Assembly: GCA_905215625.1 (NCBI GenBank)
Contig: CAJMQQ010000013.1
Span: 1 to 52,362 of the forward strand
Reading direction: 5' to 3'
Length of the DNA: 52,362 nucleotides
Source: an uncultured bacterium
GTDB taxonomy: Bacteria; Bacillota; Clostridia; Lachnospirales; Lachnospiraceae
Shown: positions 34,197 through 42,321 of the stretch, one piece after another
Numbering within the stretch: the first letter of the stretch is position 1
Layout: each line of letters starts with the position of its first letter
Program-made: the position numbers and the translations under genes
The notes under the pieces: model-generated
What the model was told of the DNA's origin: nothing
The model's input: the letters and a program-made list of their open reading frames with translations, nothing else
The model's database searches: none

Positions 34197-35108
34197 CTAA
34201 TAGTTCTGAATATTCTCACTTAAATCCAGCAGCACCTTTGCGCCTGGTTTTAAGCAGCGCAGAATCTGAGCCATATCTTCTTCCGGAATTCCCACACATC
34301 CTGCGGTTCCGTATCCGTTTGTGCAGTGCAGAAACAGTGCGGATCCCAGGTGGGGCGTTCCTTCTGTATTATATCCCATATCCAGACAATAATTATACAC
34401 GGCTCCATAGGCCGATAAATGTTCGGATTTTCCTTTGTCAAATGGTTCCGTCATAACTGCTGTGTCCACAAACTGATTGTAATAAGGCGAGTTGCTGTCA
34501 CCAACCCAGTAATGGGTTGGTGTTACATGGGTATACGGAAGGCTGGTTCCCGGATTTTCCTTGTTGCCAAATACAAGTCCTGCTGTGTAAAGACCAACTG
34601 GCGTCTTCTCATCCCCTTCGACCTCTTTTCCCATACCTTTTCGTCCCATGCGGCCTTCTGTATCCACTAATGCCGTCCACTCATAGGCGCTTTTTTCTGC
34701 ACCTGTCTGATTTTTCTGGTATAGGGTTACTCTGGCATAAGTCCCATCATGGCCTGCAATGACAATCATCTGCTCCACATCCTCTGCCTTTGCTGCATTT
34801 AACTGACGGATGTCATAGGAAAGGCCTTCCAGGGAGTCTACCGAAACGCCTGGAAGGGAATTTTCTTTATCTGGCTGGGTTTCCTGGGTTGGCAGCACTT
34901 CGCTGGCCGGCTGGATTTTCTCCATTGGCTGAACTTCCTCTGCCCCGCTGTCCCGTCGGATGACGCCTCCTGTCTGCAGAACCGGGACAGGCTGCCCCCC
35001 TGCCATTCCAGGCCCTTCTTCACTGGCTCCTAACACCGTACTGGAAAACAACATGGCCATGACAGCAGCAGATGCTGCCAGTTTTAAATATCTATAAGTA
35101 TGTTTCAT
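34197..35108 (-). CDS. L,D-transpeptidase-family secreted protein
   Basis: A 303-residue exported protein. The signal peptide is at about 1-28 (MKHTYRYLKLAASAAVMAMLFSSTVLGA), followed by a low-complexity linker of about 70 residues rich in Gln, Pro and Glu. A YkuD-like catalytic domain then has KTPVGLYTAG, THYWVGDSNSPYYN and the active-site block HCTNGYGTAGCVGIPEED, with the catalytic Cys near residue 274. Such enzymes cross-link peptidoglycan or attach proteins to it. A TATAAT (35143-35148, minus strand) lies about 35 bases upstream, and AGGAGG precedes the ATG. Confidence 0.87.
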   Translation of the reverse strand: MKHTYRYLKLAASAAVMAMLFSSTVLGASEEGPGMAGGQPVPVLQTGGVIRRDSGAEEVQPMEKIQPASEVLPTQETQPDKENSLPGVSVDSLEGLSYDIRQLNAAKAEDVEQMIVIAGHDGTYARVTLYQKNQTGAEKSAYEWTALVDTEGRMGRKGMGKEVEGDEKTPVGLYTAGLVFGNKENPGTSLPYTHVTPTHYWVGDSNSPYYNQFVDTAVMTEPFDKGKSEHLSAYGAVYNYCLDMGYNTEGTPHLGSALFLHCTNGYGTAGCVGIPEEDMAQILRCLKPGAKVLLDLSENIQNY

Positions 35109-35217
35109 AAAACCTCCTTTATACCCTACTGTGATAAAAGCTATTATACCATTCTTTTTGAGGTTTATCTATTTTTTCTTATAATCTCATTCCTGCTTAA
35201 ATACTTTTTATCAGCTA

Positions 35218-35272
35218 AAAGGCCATTATGGATAGAAGTTCCTTGATTCCACTCCTATCCATAATGGCCTTT
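35218..35272 (-). terminator. Very long perfect hairpin after the GH1 gene
   Basis: AAAGGCCATTATGGATAG and its exact complement form an 18-bp stem with a 19-base loop, ending CCTTTT on the minus strand, 11 bases past the GH1 stop. It probably terminates the PTS operon. Confidence 0.8.
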
Positions 35273-35282
35273 CCTATAATTT

Positions 35283-36734
35283 TTAGTTTAAATTTGCCCC
35301 TTCACTTTTAATGAATTCCTTCATCCAGTAAAAACTTTTCTTTGGATATCTTTTAAGACTTCCCCTTCCCTTATCGTCCATATCAACATAAATCCATCCA
35401 TAACGTTTTTTCATCTCACCAGTTCCAAGACTTACTAAATCAATACCTCCCCACATTGTATATCCAAGAACTGGAATTCCATCTTTCTCTACTGCATCTC
35501 TAATTGCTGTAAAATGCTTTTTCAAATAGTCGATCCTATAATCATCTTCTACATAGTAATTTTCATCTGGAATATCTTCCATCCCTAAACCATTTTCAAC
35601 AATAAAAAGCGGTAGTTGATATCGATCCCAAAATTCATTTAATACATATCGAAGTGCCATAGGATCTATGCTCCATCCCCAAGGTGTAGCTTCTAAATAT
35701 GGATTCGGATCAAAAGCAAGAACATTTAATTTAAGCTGACTATCTGGAGTGCAAGTGGTCGAACGATACATACTAAAACTTATATAGTCAATGACTCCTT
35801 CTCTCAACACTTCTTCGTCTCCAGGTTCCATGACTAATTTTACTCCATGTTCTTTAAAATAGTCTGCCTGCCATGTAGGATATTCTCCCCTAGACATCAC
35901 ATCTACATAGAACAATGTTCTGCGTCTTACCGTCATCTGTGAAAACACATCTTCTGGTTTGCATGTTCTTGCATAAACCGGACTAGCTGCATACATGGCT
36001 CCAAACATAGCTTGCGGCATCATCTTATGTCCTAGTTGGACTGCTTTTGCAGAAGCGATAAACATATGATGAGCACATTGATAGGTAACTGGCTCTGTAC
36101 ACTCTACAGTTCCCAAATGACTGTATCCATTTAGAATATTAATCTCATTAAAAGTCAGCCAATACTTTACCTTTTTTCCTAAACGTTCAAATAATGCCTT
36201 ACAAAGTTTTAAATAACAGTCAATGGTACTTCTACTCAACCATCCTTGACAATTTTCTGCCAAATATGCTGGCAATTCATCATGGCATATTGTAATTAAG
36301 GGTTCTATCTTATACTTTAAACATTCATCAACTACTGCCTCATAAAAACGCAGGCCTTTCTCATTCGGAGTATCCTCAATACCTAAAGGAAAGATTCTTG
36401 TCCAGCAGATGGAAAACCTCATGCATGTAAGCCCCATATCTGCAAGATATTTAATATCCTCTTTATAATGGTGATAAAAATCTACTGCCCTATGACTTGG
36501 ATAATATTTTCCCTCTTTGAAAGTTCCAACAGCTCCTTGGGGCATACTTGTTCTCACTGGCGTTTCTCCTGTCGTTCCATCGGGAAGTTGATAGGTCACC
36601 ATTCGAGGTGTGTTTACATTTCCATCCGTTACAAAATCTTGCGTTAGTATTCCTCTGCCTCCCTCGCCAAAGCCCCCTTCATATTGAAAATCAGCAGATG
36701 CACTCCCCCAAAGTAAATCTTTTGGAAATCTCAT
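35283..36734 (-). CDS. 6-phospho-beta-glucosidase (GH1)
   Basis: A 483-residue GH1 enzyme that should hydrolyse the phosphorylated beta-glucoside delivered by the adjacent PTS. It has the acid/base Glu in TFNEIN, the nucleophile Glu in FIVENGLG, N-terminal FPKDLLWGSASADFQYEGG, and the phosphate-recognition region GTGEMKKRYGWIYVD typical of 6-phospho enzymes. The stop of the IIA gene overlaps its ATG. Last gene of the IIB-IIC-IIA-GH1 operon, closed by an 18-bp hairpin. Codon use is AT-rich compared with flanking genes. Confidence 0.92.
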   Translation of the reverse strand: MRFPKDLLWGSASADFQYEGGFGEGGRGILTQDFVTDGNVNTPRMVTYQLPDGTTGETPVRTSMPQGAVGTFKEGKYYPSHRAVDFYHHYKEDIKYLADMGLTCMRFSICWTRIFPLGIEDTPNEKGLRFYEAVVDECLKYKIEPLITICHDELPAYLAENCQGWLSRSTIDCYLKLCKALFERLGKKVKYWLTFNEINILNGYSHLGTVECTEPVTYQCAHHMFIASAKAVQLGHKMMPQAMFGAMYAASPVYARTCKPEDVFSQMTVRRRTLFYVDVMSRGEYPTWQADYFKEHGVKLVMEPGDEEVLREGVIDYISFSMYRSTTCTPDSQLKLNVLAFDPNPYLEATPWGWSIDPMALRYVLNEFWDRYQLPLFIVENGLGMEDIPDENYYVEDDYRIDYLKKHFTAIRDAVEKDGIPVLGYTMWGGIDLVSLGTGEMKKRYGWIYVDMDDKGRGSLKRYPKKSFYWMKEFIKSEGANLN

Positions 36735-37123
36735 AATGCCTCCCTGGTACCTTTTTTTTGAATCTCACTATACAAGATTTTATATAATTCAATTATCTCT
36801 CGCGTTAAATTACATTGTGTCATAGCTGTCATCAACGTATCCTGAGCATGATTAAAAATAAATGAATTTTCATATTTCGTTCCAGACGCTTCACTTTGGA
36901 TAATTTCAGTCTGAGCATCATGTGCTTTTTGAAGTTGGGAAAATGCTATTTTCATTAGGTTCTCTGCTTCTTCAAAATCAAATGTGTGGAGTTTTTTTAG
37001 TGCCTGTTCTGCTGAAATTCTGGCATCTCCTGCGTCAATTACTACCTGCATAGCCACTTGTGCCAGTATGGAGATCCCATCATCTTCATCTAATTGATAA
37101 TTGTTCTTTTCCTTTTCATCCAT
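36731..37123 (-). CDS. PTS lactose/cellobiose-family IIA component
   Basis: A 130-residue phosphocarrier of the lactose/cellobiose family. Three predicted helices carry the active His92 in FNHAQDTLMTA, the family signature. An acidic N-terminal extension of about 15 residues precedes the usual start of the fold. It accepts phosphate from an HPr and passes it to the IIB protein. Context: IIC upstream, GH1 downstream (overlapping), and a special HPr gene in the divergent arm. Confidence 0.93.
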   Translation of the reverse strand: MDEKEKNNYQLDEDDGISILAQVAMQVVIDAGDARISAEQALKKLHTFDFEEAENLMKIAFSQLQKAHDAQTEIIQSEASGTKYENSFIFNHAQDTLMTAMTQCNLTREIIELYKILYSEIQKKGTREAL

Positions 37124-37138
37124 GTTGCTATCCTCCTA

Positions 37139-38383
37139 TTAAACTGCAGCTTCCTTTTCCATCTCTTCTTTTTCATATACTTTAAAAAATGGATACCAAA
37201 TCACCAAATATACTACCATCAAAATTGCAAACCAGAGCAATCCTCTCATATCCTGTGTTACAATCACTGTTGAAATGGGTGCAGGAATCTGACTTACCTG
37301 TAATGACATTGCTGGTATATTTAGAAATCCCATACTCATTGCAATCCAAACAATTATAGGCCCTACCAATGCATTAATCCACATCGGAACCATCAACATG
37401 GGGTTAAATACAACAGGTGTTCCATACATCAAGGGTTCGCTAATATTGAAAATAGAGGGACCAATACAAATTCTTCCCATCGTTTTCAATCTCTTCGACT
37501 TTGATCTGCACATAAGCAGATTCAAAGGCAGTGGTGCCCCCTGTCCTCCCATTGTAATCAATCCAATGGCAAACATAGTTTCATACGTTACAATATATTC
37601 TGGACTATTTCCTGCCGCTACTGCTGCAATATTAGCAGCCAATGCTGTCGCAAAAACGGGATTTCGAATTGCTCCCCAAACCCATGGTGAAATTCCTAAG
37701 CTGAAGAAAAAAACCTGTAAAAAAGACAGGGTCAACATACCTGGCAAACTCAAAAGGAACTTCTGTATAGGCATAAAAGCATTAATAATCACCTGATAAA
37801 TATCAATTTCTGCTTTAAATACAAGAAGTACAGATATCGCAATAGATACTAAAATAGGTAAAATATTGTTAAACCATTCAGCTACAAAATCTGGTAATGT
37901 ATCATTATTTTCCAGAAAATGTAACTTAGAGTACATATGATAAATAAAACCAACCATCACTCCAGCTACTATCGCTACAAACATAGCTGCAGGACCAAAT
38001 CTTGCATAAGTAAACATAATTATTGCACCTGACTCGTCATATGTAGGTACAATAAAAATCATAAATACTAAAATAGCTGTAAGTCCTGCATTGACTAAAT
38101 ATTTCTGCAAATTTAGTTTTTCCATAAGCTGGGATGCAACTACGAAAGCAACTATCAATGCTAAAAAACGAAATGTATAGTTAATAATAACATCAAAATT
38201 TGGTAATGCCGGAATAAATGCTCGAAATACATTGTAAATATAAATGACTGACCCTGTCAAAATAAATGGAAGTATTTTTTGCATTGCACTGGATACTGCT
38301 GCAATATATGGTTGCGAAAAAACTCTTTTTGTAGCTGGTGCAAGAACATTGCTCAGCCAATCCATAAACCGTTTCATACTCAA
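37139..38383 (-). CDS. PTS lactose/cellobiose-family IIC permease
   Basis: A 414-residue membrane permease with about ten hydrophobic helices. Family features include KRVFSQPYIAAVSSAMQKILPFILTGS near the N-terminus, the loop GGQGAPLPLNLLMC and NISEPLMYGTPVVFNP, typical of the EIIC substrate site. It transports and, with IIB, phosphorylates a beta-disaccharide or glucoside. Middle gene of the operon, 7 bases after IIB and 15 before IIA. Confidence 0.93.
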   Translation of the reverse strand: MSMKRFMDWLSNVLAPATKRVFSQPYIAAVSSAMQKILPFILTGSVIYIYNVFRAFIPALPNFDVIINYTFRFLALIVAFVVASQLMEKLNLQKYLVNAGLTAILVFMIFIVPTYDESGAIIMFTYARFGPAAMFVAIVAGVMVGFIYHMYSKLHFLENNDTLPDFVAEWFNNILPILVSIAISVLLVFKAEIDIYQVIINAFMPIQKFLLSLPGMLTLSFLQVFFFSLGISPWVWGAIRNPVFATALAANIAAVAAGNSPEYIVTYETMFAIGLITMGGQGAPLPLNLLMCRSKSKRLKTMGRICIGPSIFNISEPLMYGTPVVFNPMLMVPMWINALVGPIIVWIAMSMGFLNIPAMSLQVSQIPAPISTVIVTQDMRGLLWFAILMVVYLVIWYPFFKVYEKEEMEKEAAV

Positions 38384-38390
38384 TCTCCTT

Positions 38391-38705
38391 TTACTTAAAA
38401 GATATTTCCTGCGCCAATTCTACTAAACGCTTTCCATCAATCTGTCCATAGATTTCCTGTGGAATCACTCCCACTGCTATCGGATATGACGAACACCTAT
38501 TTTTAAAATTTTCCAATTGATTTGCATAATGAGGCCCTAAAAGAAGCACATCTATTTTATCCAAATAACCGTTTACCTGACTTTCGCTTCTAGCTTCTAC
38601 TGTCATATTAATACTATTTTTTTTAGCATACTTTCTGGCCTGTTGAGCTAAAAGACCACTAGAAAATCCGGCTCCACAACAAAGTAATACCCTTAAATCG
38701 TTCAT
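38391..38705 (-). CDS. PTS lactose/cellobiose-family IIB component
   Basis: A 104-residue protein. The active-site loop LLCCGAGFSSGLLAQQ carries two adjacent cysteines (Cys9 and Cys10); the second fits the family CxxGxSS position. KIDVLLLGPHYANQLENF and PIAVGVIPQEIYGQIDG complete the fold. It is the first gene of the PTS arm, preceded by AAAGGGG and a promoter whose -35 sits in the 48-bp palindrome. Confidence 0.92.
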   Translation of the reverse strand: MNDLRVLLCCGAGFSSGLLAQQARKYAKKNSINMTVEARSESQVNGYLDKIDVLLLGPHYANQLENFKNRCSSYPIAVGVIPQEIYGQIDGKRLVELAQEISFK

Positions 38706-38783
38706 AAATCAAAACCCCTTTCTGTCCTTTCAGGACTCCAAATGTACACTTGAAACTGTAATTACGATTTAAAATCTGTTGTA

Positions 38784-38813
38784 ATTATATTATGATAAAA
38801 TCCAGTAGTTCAA
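38784..38813 (-). promoter_or_regulatory. Promoter of the PTS operon
   Basis: On the minus strand TTGAAC (38808-38813), an 18-base spacer and TATAAT (38784-38789). The -35 lies in the left arm of the palindrome. Confidence 0.65.
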
Positions 38814-38854
38814 CCAAAGTTTTTCACTGTTGTGTGAATTTTTTTGGTTGAACT
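38807..38854. promoter_or_regulatory. 48-bp two-part palindromic operator between divergent PTS arms
   Basis: The outer arms AGTTCAACCAAA and TTTGGTTGAACT pair perfectly. Inner arms TTCAC and GTGAA share exactly the same centre (between 38830 and 38831). Each outer arm carries the TTGAAC -35 of the promoter leading away from it. This is best read as the operator of the LicR-like activator; a cruciform is an alternative. Confidence 0.7.
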
Positions 38855-38876
38855 GCTATATTTCCAATGCTATCAT
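38848..38876 (+). promoter_or_regulatory. Promoter of the LicR-like regulator operon
   Basis: TTGAAC (38848-38853), a 17-base spacer and TATCAT (38871-38876). It mirrors the PTS promoter on the other side of the palindrome. Confidence 0.6.
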
Positions 38877-38917
38877 AACATTAAACTCTATGAATAAACA
38901 TAAGGGAGGTCAACATT

Positions 38918-40843
38918 ATGCAGGAAAAACAGGTTTCTATGATACGCATACTTTCTAAAACTCCAAAAGCAATTACCTGTAAACAACTTGCTTCTTGCCT
39001 TAATGTGTCTACTCGTACAGTAATTAATTATATTAACGATATTAATTCTTCTTATCCTAATCCCGTTATTGTTTCTACACCAGGAGGATATATACTGGAT
39101 CAGTCTAAAACAGGGGTGCTGCTGGATAAAGTTAACTCTATTCCTGATGGATATAATGAGCGTTCTTTCTATATTTGTAAACAGCTTTTATTAGGTAATG
39201 TAAAACAACTAGATGTCTTTGATCTCAGCGAAGAAATGTGTGTAAGCTATTCTCTTTTGAAAAATGACTTGCAGAAAATGAATCAGTCCTTTGCGTACCT
39301 TAATGTAAAATTCATTACCAAAAATAACAATATATCTATCTCTGGAACTGAACAAAATAAACGTAAGCTTATGAACCATTTGTTAACTCAATCCCAAGAA
39401 GCTAATTTATTAGACATTACAACTTTAAAACATTTTTTTCCAGATGAATCGGTCGATGCAATACAAATCATATTAGATACGGCATATCAAAAAGCTGGAT
39501 ATTATCTTAATGATTTTTCAAAGATTAATCTGCTTTTACATATCTTAATTATGGTTATCCGCATTCAAAATGGTAATCCCAGTTGTATAGAAAAGGAACG
39601 TCCTGTTTTTCCTAGTCCTGCGGATGATGGGGATTTTAATCTTGCAAATGCTTTATGCGAAGAATTGGGAAAACGATTCCATATTAAAATTGATTCTGCC
39701 GATAAATTGCAATTATATTTTCTTATAAAGTCAAATTCAACTTTTATGGGAACAAAAACCGAGGAATCTTTGGCTGATTATGTAGGTACCAGGCTTTTAA
39801 ATCAAATCAAAGAAATTGTATCTAATACTGAAAAACAATTTTGCATACGATTAGATAGCAGCGAATTTTTCATCCGTTTTGCCCTACATGTAAGTTGCAT
39901 GCGCGTGAGAGTTTATAATCATATACAGATTATAAATCCGTTAAAAACCTCCTTGAGAAGTTCTTCTCCCTTTTTATATGATATTGCTATATATATGATT
40001 CAGCAACTTCGTACCAAAAATATAATAATGGGGAACATCTCAGAAGATGAAATTTCTTTCATTGTACTTCATATTGGTGCCGAAATCGAGCGTCAAAATG
40101 TAACTGACAGCAAAATTAATTGTATGTTGGTTATTCCGCAATATCTAAATATGGGACAATCTATAGCCAGCAAAATTATGCGTCGTTTTAGTGAACAACT
40201 CACAATTAGACAAACTGTCTCTTTAACCGTTCCTGAATCTGATAAAACTTGTGATTTAATTATTTCTGTTATTGATAAAAACATTACTTCTTCAGGACAA
40301 ACAGTATATATTAGTCCTTTTTTAACTTCTACCGATTATGCAGTAATTAATACGGCTATTGATAAAATATTTGAAAAAAAATCATTAGAATACTTACGAC
40401 GGAATTTTGGATTTTATTTTTCTTATACCAATTTTATTATTAACCACTCTAAACGGATAGAGCGAGATTCTGCTATATACGAACTCTGTAATATGCTTAT
40501 GCGAAATCATTACGTTACAGATGAATACCTGGATAATGTACTTAAACGTGAACATGCTGCTTCAACTGCTTACTTTGATTTTGCTATTCCACATTCTGTT
40601 TGTATGGAGGCAACTATAAATACAATTGGGGTATTAATTGCTCCGAATGGAATTTCCTGGAACGGCCATACGGTTTATGTTGTCTTTATGATGGCAATTT
40701 CACCTGATTCATTAAATGATTTTCAATCTTTGTATTGCATTTTAGCACAAATTTTAACTGATACAAATGTCATTCAATCTTTGAAAGATGTTAAAAACTT
40801 TGAAGAATTTAAGCAACTTTTATTAAATCCAAGATTTTATTAA
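38918..40843 (+). CDS. PRD-containing transcriptional activator with EIIB/EIIA-like domains (LicR/MtlR type)
   Basis: A 641-residue PTS-controlled regulator. In order: an N-terminal HTH (TCKQLASCLNVSTRTVINYI), a second Mga-like HTH, PRD1 (LLLHILIMVIR, about 205), PRD2 (FALHVSCMRVR; FIVLHIGAEIER), an EIIB-like region (NCMLVIPQYLNMGQSIASKI, Cys about 405), and a C-terminal EIIA domain with FAIPHS (His559). Phosphorylation of the PRD, IIB and IIA sites by PTS proteins normally sets its activity. It faces the PTS operon across a large palindrome and is followed by the CCG-like, RidA and HPr genes. Confidence 0.9.
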   Translation: MQEKQVSMIRILSKTPKAITCKQLASCLNVSTRTVINYINDINSSYPNPVIVSTPGGYILDQSKTGVLLDKVNSIPDGYNERSFYICKQLLLGNVKQLDVFDLSEEMCVSYSLLKNDLQKMNQSFAYLNVKFITKNNNISISGTEQNKRKLMNHLLTQSQEANLLDITTLKHFFPDESVDAIQIILDTAYQKAGYYLNDFSKINLLLHILIMVIRIQNGNPSCIEKERPVFPSPADDGDFNLANALCEELGKRFHIKIDSADKLQLYFLIKSNSTFMGTKTEESLADYVGTRLLNQIKEIVSNTEKQFCIRLDSSEFFIRFALHVSCMRVRVYNHIQIINPLKTSLRSSSPFLYDIAIYMIQQLRTKNIIMGNISEDEISFIVLHIGAEIERQNVTDSKINCMLVIPQYLNMGQSIASKIMRRFSEQLTIRQTVSLTVPESDKTCDLIISVIDKNITSSGQTVYISPFLTSTDYAVINTAIDKIFEKKSLEYLRRNFGFYFSYTNFIINHSKRIERDSAIYELCNMLMRNHYVTDEYLDNVLKREHAASTAYFDFAIPHSVCMEATINTIGVLIAPNGISWNGHTVYVVFMMAISPDSLNDFQSLYCILAQILTDTNVIQSLKDVKNFEEFKQLLLNPRFY

Positions 40844-40866
40844 TAAATATTTTAAGGAGGAATAAA

Positions 40867-41517
40867 ATGACTACTTATTATTATCCCAGCTGTAAATTTA
40901 CTGCTTTTTCCCCAAAAACTAGCAAGCTTATTTCAGAGTATTTAGAAAAACGTTTTAACATGACAATTCAAGGATGTTGCCGTCCAACTCATAAAACAAT
41001 GTCATCTGATGATACTGCTGTTTGTGTCTGCAATACCTGTGCTGCAATTTGTTCAGAAGACTCTCATGCCAATGTACTCTCACTATGGGAAGTTCTTCAA
41101 AATGATACTGAATTCCCTTTTCCAGATTATAGAAATGAAAAAATGACTATTCAGGACTGCTGGCGCTGTTACGATCGGCGTTCGGAACAGGATGCTGTTC
41201 GTAATATTCTTCACAAAATGAATGTATCCATTGTAGAACTTGAAGAAAATTTCGAAAAAACTACTTTCTGTGGCATGAGTACTCATCAATCTCTCGTCCC
41301 AGAAAATGGAATGTTCGCACCAAAACGCTTCATTGAAAATGCTCAAGGTATGTTTATTCCTAAAACAGAAGAAGAACAAATCCAGCTTATGAAAGAACAT
41401 TGTAATAAAATTAAAACTGAAAAAGTAATTTGTTACTGTGTCCCTTGTACAAAAGGTATTCGCGCAGGCGGTAGACAGGGAATCCATCTGCTGGATCTCT
41501 TATTTCAGAATGTATAA
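40867..41517 (+). CDS. Cysteine-rich CCG-like Fe-S protein of unknown role
   Basis: A 216-residue soluble protein with 14 cysteines (9, 37, 38, 53, 55, 58, 62, 98, 101, 135, 179, 189, 191, 194). YYPSCKF, GCCRPTHK, CVCNTCAAIC, CWRCYD and a closing CYCVPCTKG...GIHLLDLLF recall the CCG domains of heterodisulfide-reductase B and GlpC-type proteins, which bind Fe-S clusters. The spacing is not identical, so the family call is tentative. AAGGAGG precedes the ATG. It lies between the PTS activator and RidA; no redox partner is near in the cassette. Confidence 0.55.
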   Translation: MTTYYYPSCKFTAFSPKTSKLISEYLEKRFNMTIQGCCRPTHKTMSSDDTAVCVCNTCAAICSEDSHANVLSLWEVLQNDTEFPFPDYRNEKMTIQDCWRCYDRRSEQDAVRNILHKMNVSIVELEENFEKTTFCGMSTHQSLVPENGMFAPKRFIENAQGMFIPKTEEEQIQLMKEHCNKIKTEKVICYCVPCTKGIRAGGRQGIHLLDLLFQNV

Positions 41518-41589
41518 CTCACCTGCTATGAAATCACCTTTAGGCAACAATATTTTTAATTAATAACTATATGAAAGCGAGGAAACTCT

Positions 41590-41961
41590 ATGAAACGTAC
41601 TTATTACAAATCCGCTACTTCTGTATCTCCTTTAAGCGCTGCTGTAAAGAATGGCGATACTTTATATGTCTCCGGTCAATTGGGAATATCTCCAGAGACA
41701 AAAAAAATCGTGAGTGAAGATGCTGGAGAACAGACTATTCAGGCTCTAAAAAACTTGGAAGTTATTTTAAATGAAGCTGGATATACTTTCAATGACGTGG
41801 TCAAAACTCTTGTTTTTGTTGCAGACAGTTCTGACCTCCCAAAAATTAATGAGGCTTATTCTTCTGTATGGGGTGAAAATAAGCCAGCCCGTTCAGCAGT
41901 CCAAGTTATATTCCCCAATAAAGCTGCAAAAGTCGAAATAGAAGCCATTGCAGTTAAATAG
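41590..41961 (+). CDS. ridA: RidA-family enamine/imine deaminase
   Basis: A 123-residue RidA/YjgF protein: KSATSVSPLSAAVKNGDTLYVSGQLGISPET, QTIQALKNLEVILNEAGY, VVKTLVFVADSSDLPKINEAYSSVW and the conserved Arg region KPARSAVQVIF, ending VEIEAIAVK. Family members hydrolyse reactive enamines and imines released by PLP enzymes. None of these enzymes is encoded nearby, so its place in a PTS cassette is odd. GAGG precedes the ATG, and the HPr gene starts 8 bases after its stop. Confidence 0.92.
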   Translation: MKRTYYKSATSVSPLSAAVKNGDTLYVSGQLGISPETKKIVSEDAGEQTIQALKNLEVILNEAGYTFNDVVKTLVFVADSSDLPKINEAYSSVWGENKPARSAVQVIFPNKAAKVEIEAIAVK

Positions 41962-41969
41962 GTATAAAC

Positions 41970-42227
41970 ATGAAACAATTTTCTTATACAATAACGGCAC
42001 CAGATGGTATACATGCTGTTCCAGCTTCTCTTTTAGTGCAAAAAGCCAGCCAATATAATAGTTTTATTACCATCTCAAAAGAAACGATAGAAGCAGATAT
42101 GACCAAAGTAATGAAACTTTTATCTTTAAATATTTCTCAGGGAGACCTTGTAGTTATCACAGCCGAAGGTGAAGATGAGGATCTCGCTATCTCGGAATTA
42201 AAATTCTTCTTTGAACAATATCTATAA
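41970..42227 (+). CDS. HPr-like phosphocarrier with altered regulatory residues
   Basis: An 85-residue HPr fold. The EI/EIIA phosphorylation site His15 is kept in PDGIHAVPASL, but the nearly invariant Arg17 is Val. At the HPr-kinase site the usual Ser46 is replaced: DMTKVMKLLSL puts Lys at position 46. It could therefore still carry phosphate on His15, but should escape Ser46 phosphorylation and CcpA partnership. It differs from Crh, which loses His15 and keeps Ser46. Located at the end of the LicR-like operon, it may be a private phosphate carrier for this PTS. The ribosome site is weak, suggesting coupling to ridA. Confidence 0.88.
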   Translation: MKQFSYTITAPDGIHAVPASLLVQKASQYNSFITISKETIEADMTKVMKLLSLNISQGDLVVITAEGEDEDLAISELKFFFEQYL

Positions 42228-42233
42228 GGTGAA

Positions 42234-42276
42234 AGAAAAGGCTCTGAATGGATCCCCACTCAGAGCCTTTTCTTTA
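42234..42276. terminator. Bidirectional terminator between the PTS cassette and hydrogenase operon
   Basis: AGAAAAGGCTCTGA and TCAGAGCCTTTTCT form a 14-bp stem with a 12-base loop. T-runs lie on both strands, so it serves both convergent operons. Confidence 0.92.
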
Positions 42277-42321
42277 TTCTGACATTGTAGCCTCAAACTT
42301 TTTTCAAAATGGAAACCCTCA

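Noticed and set aside
36731..37123. N-terminal extension of the IIA protein as a separate domain
   Set aside because: About 15 acidic residues is within normal variation and has no recognisable motif.
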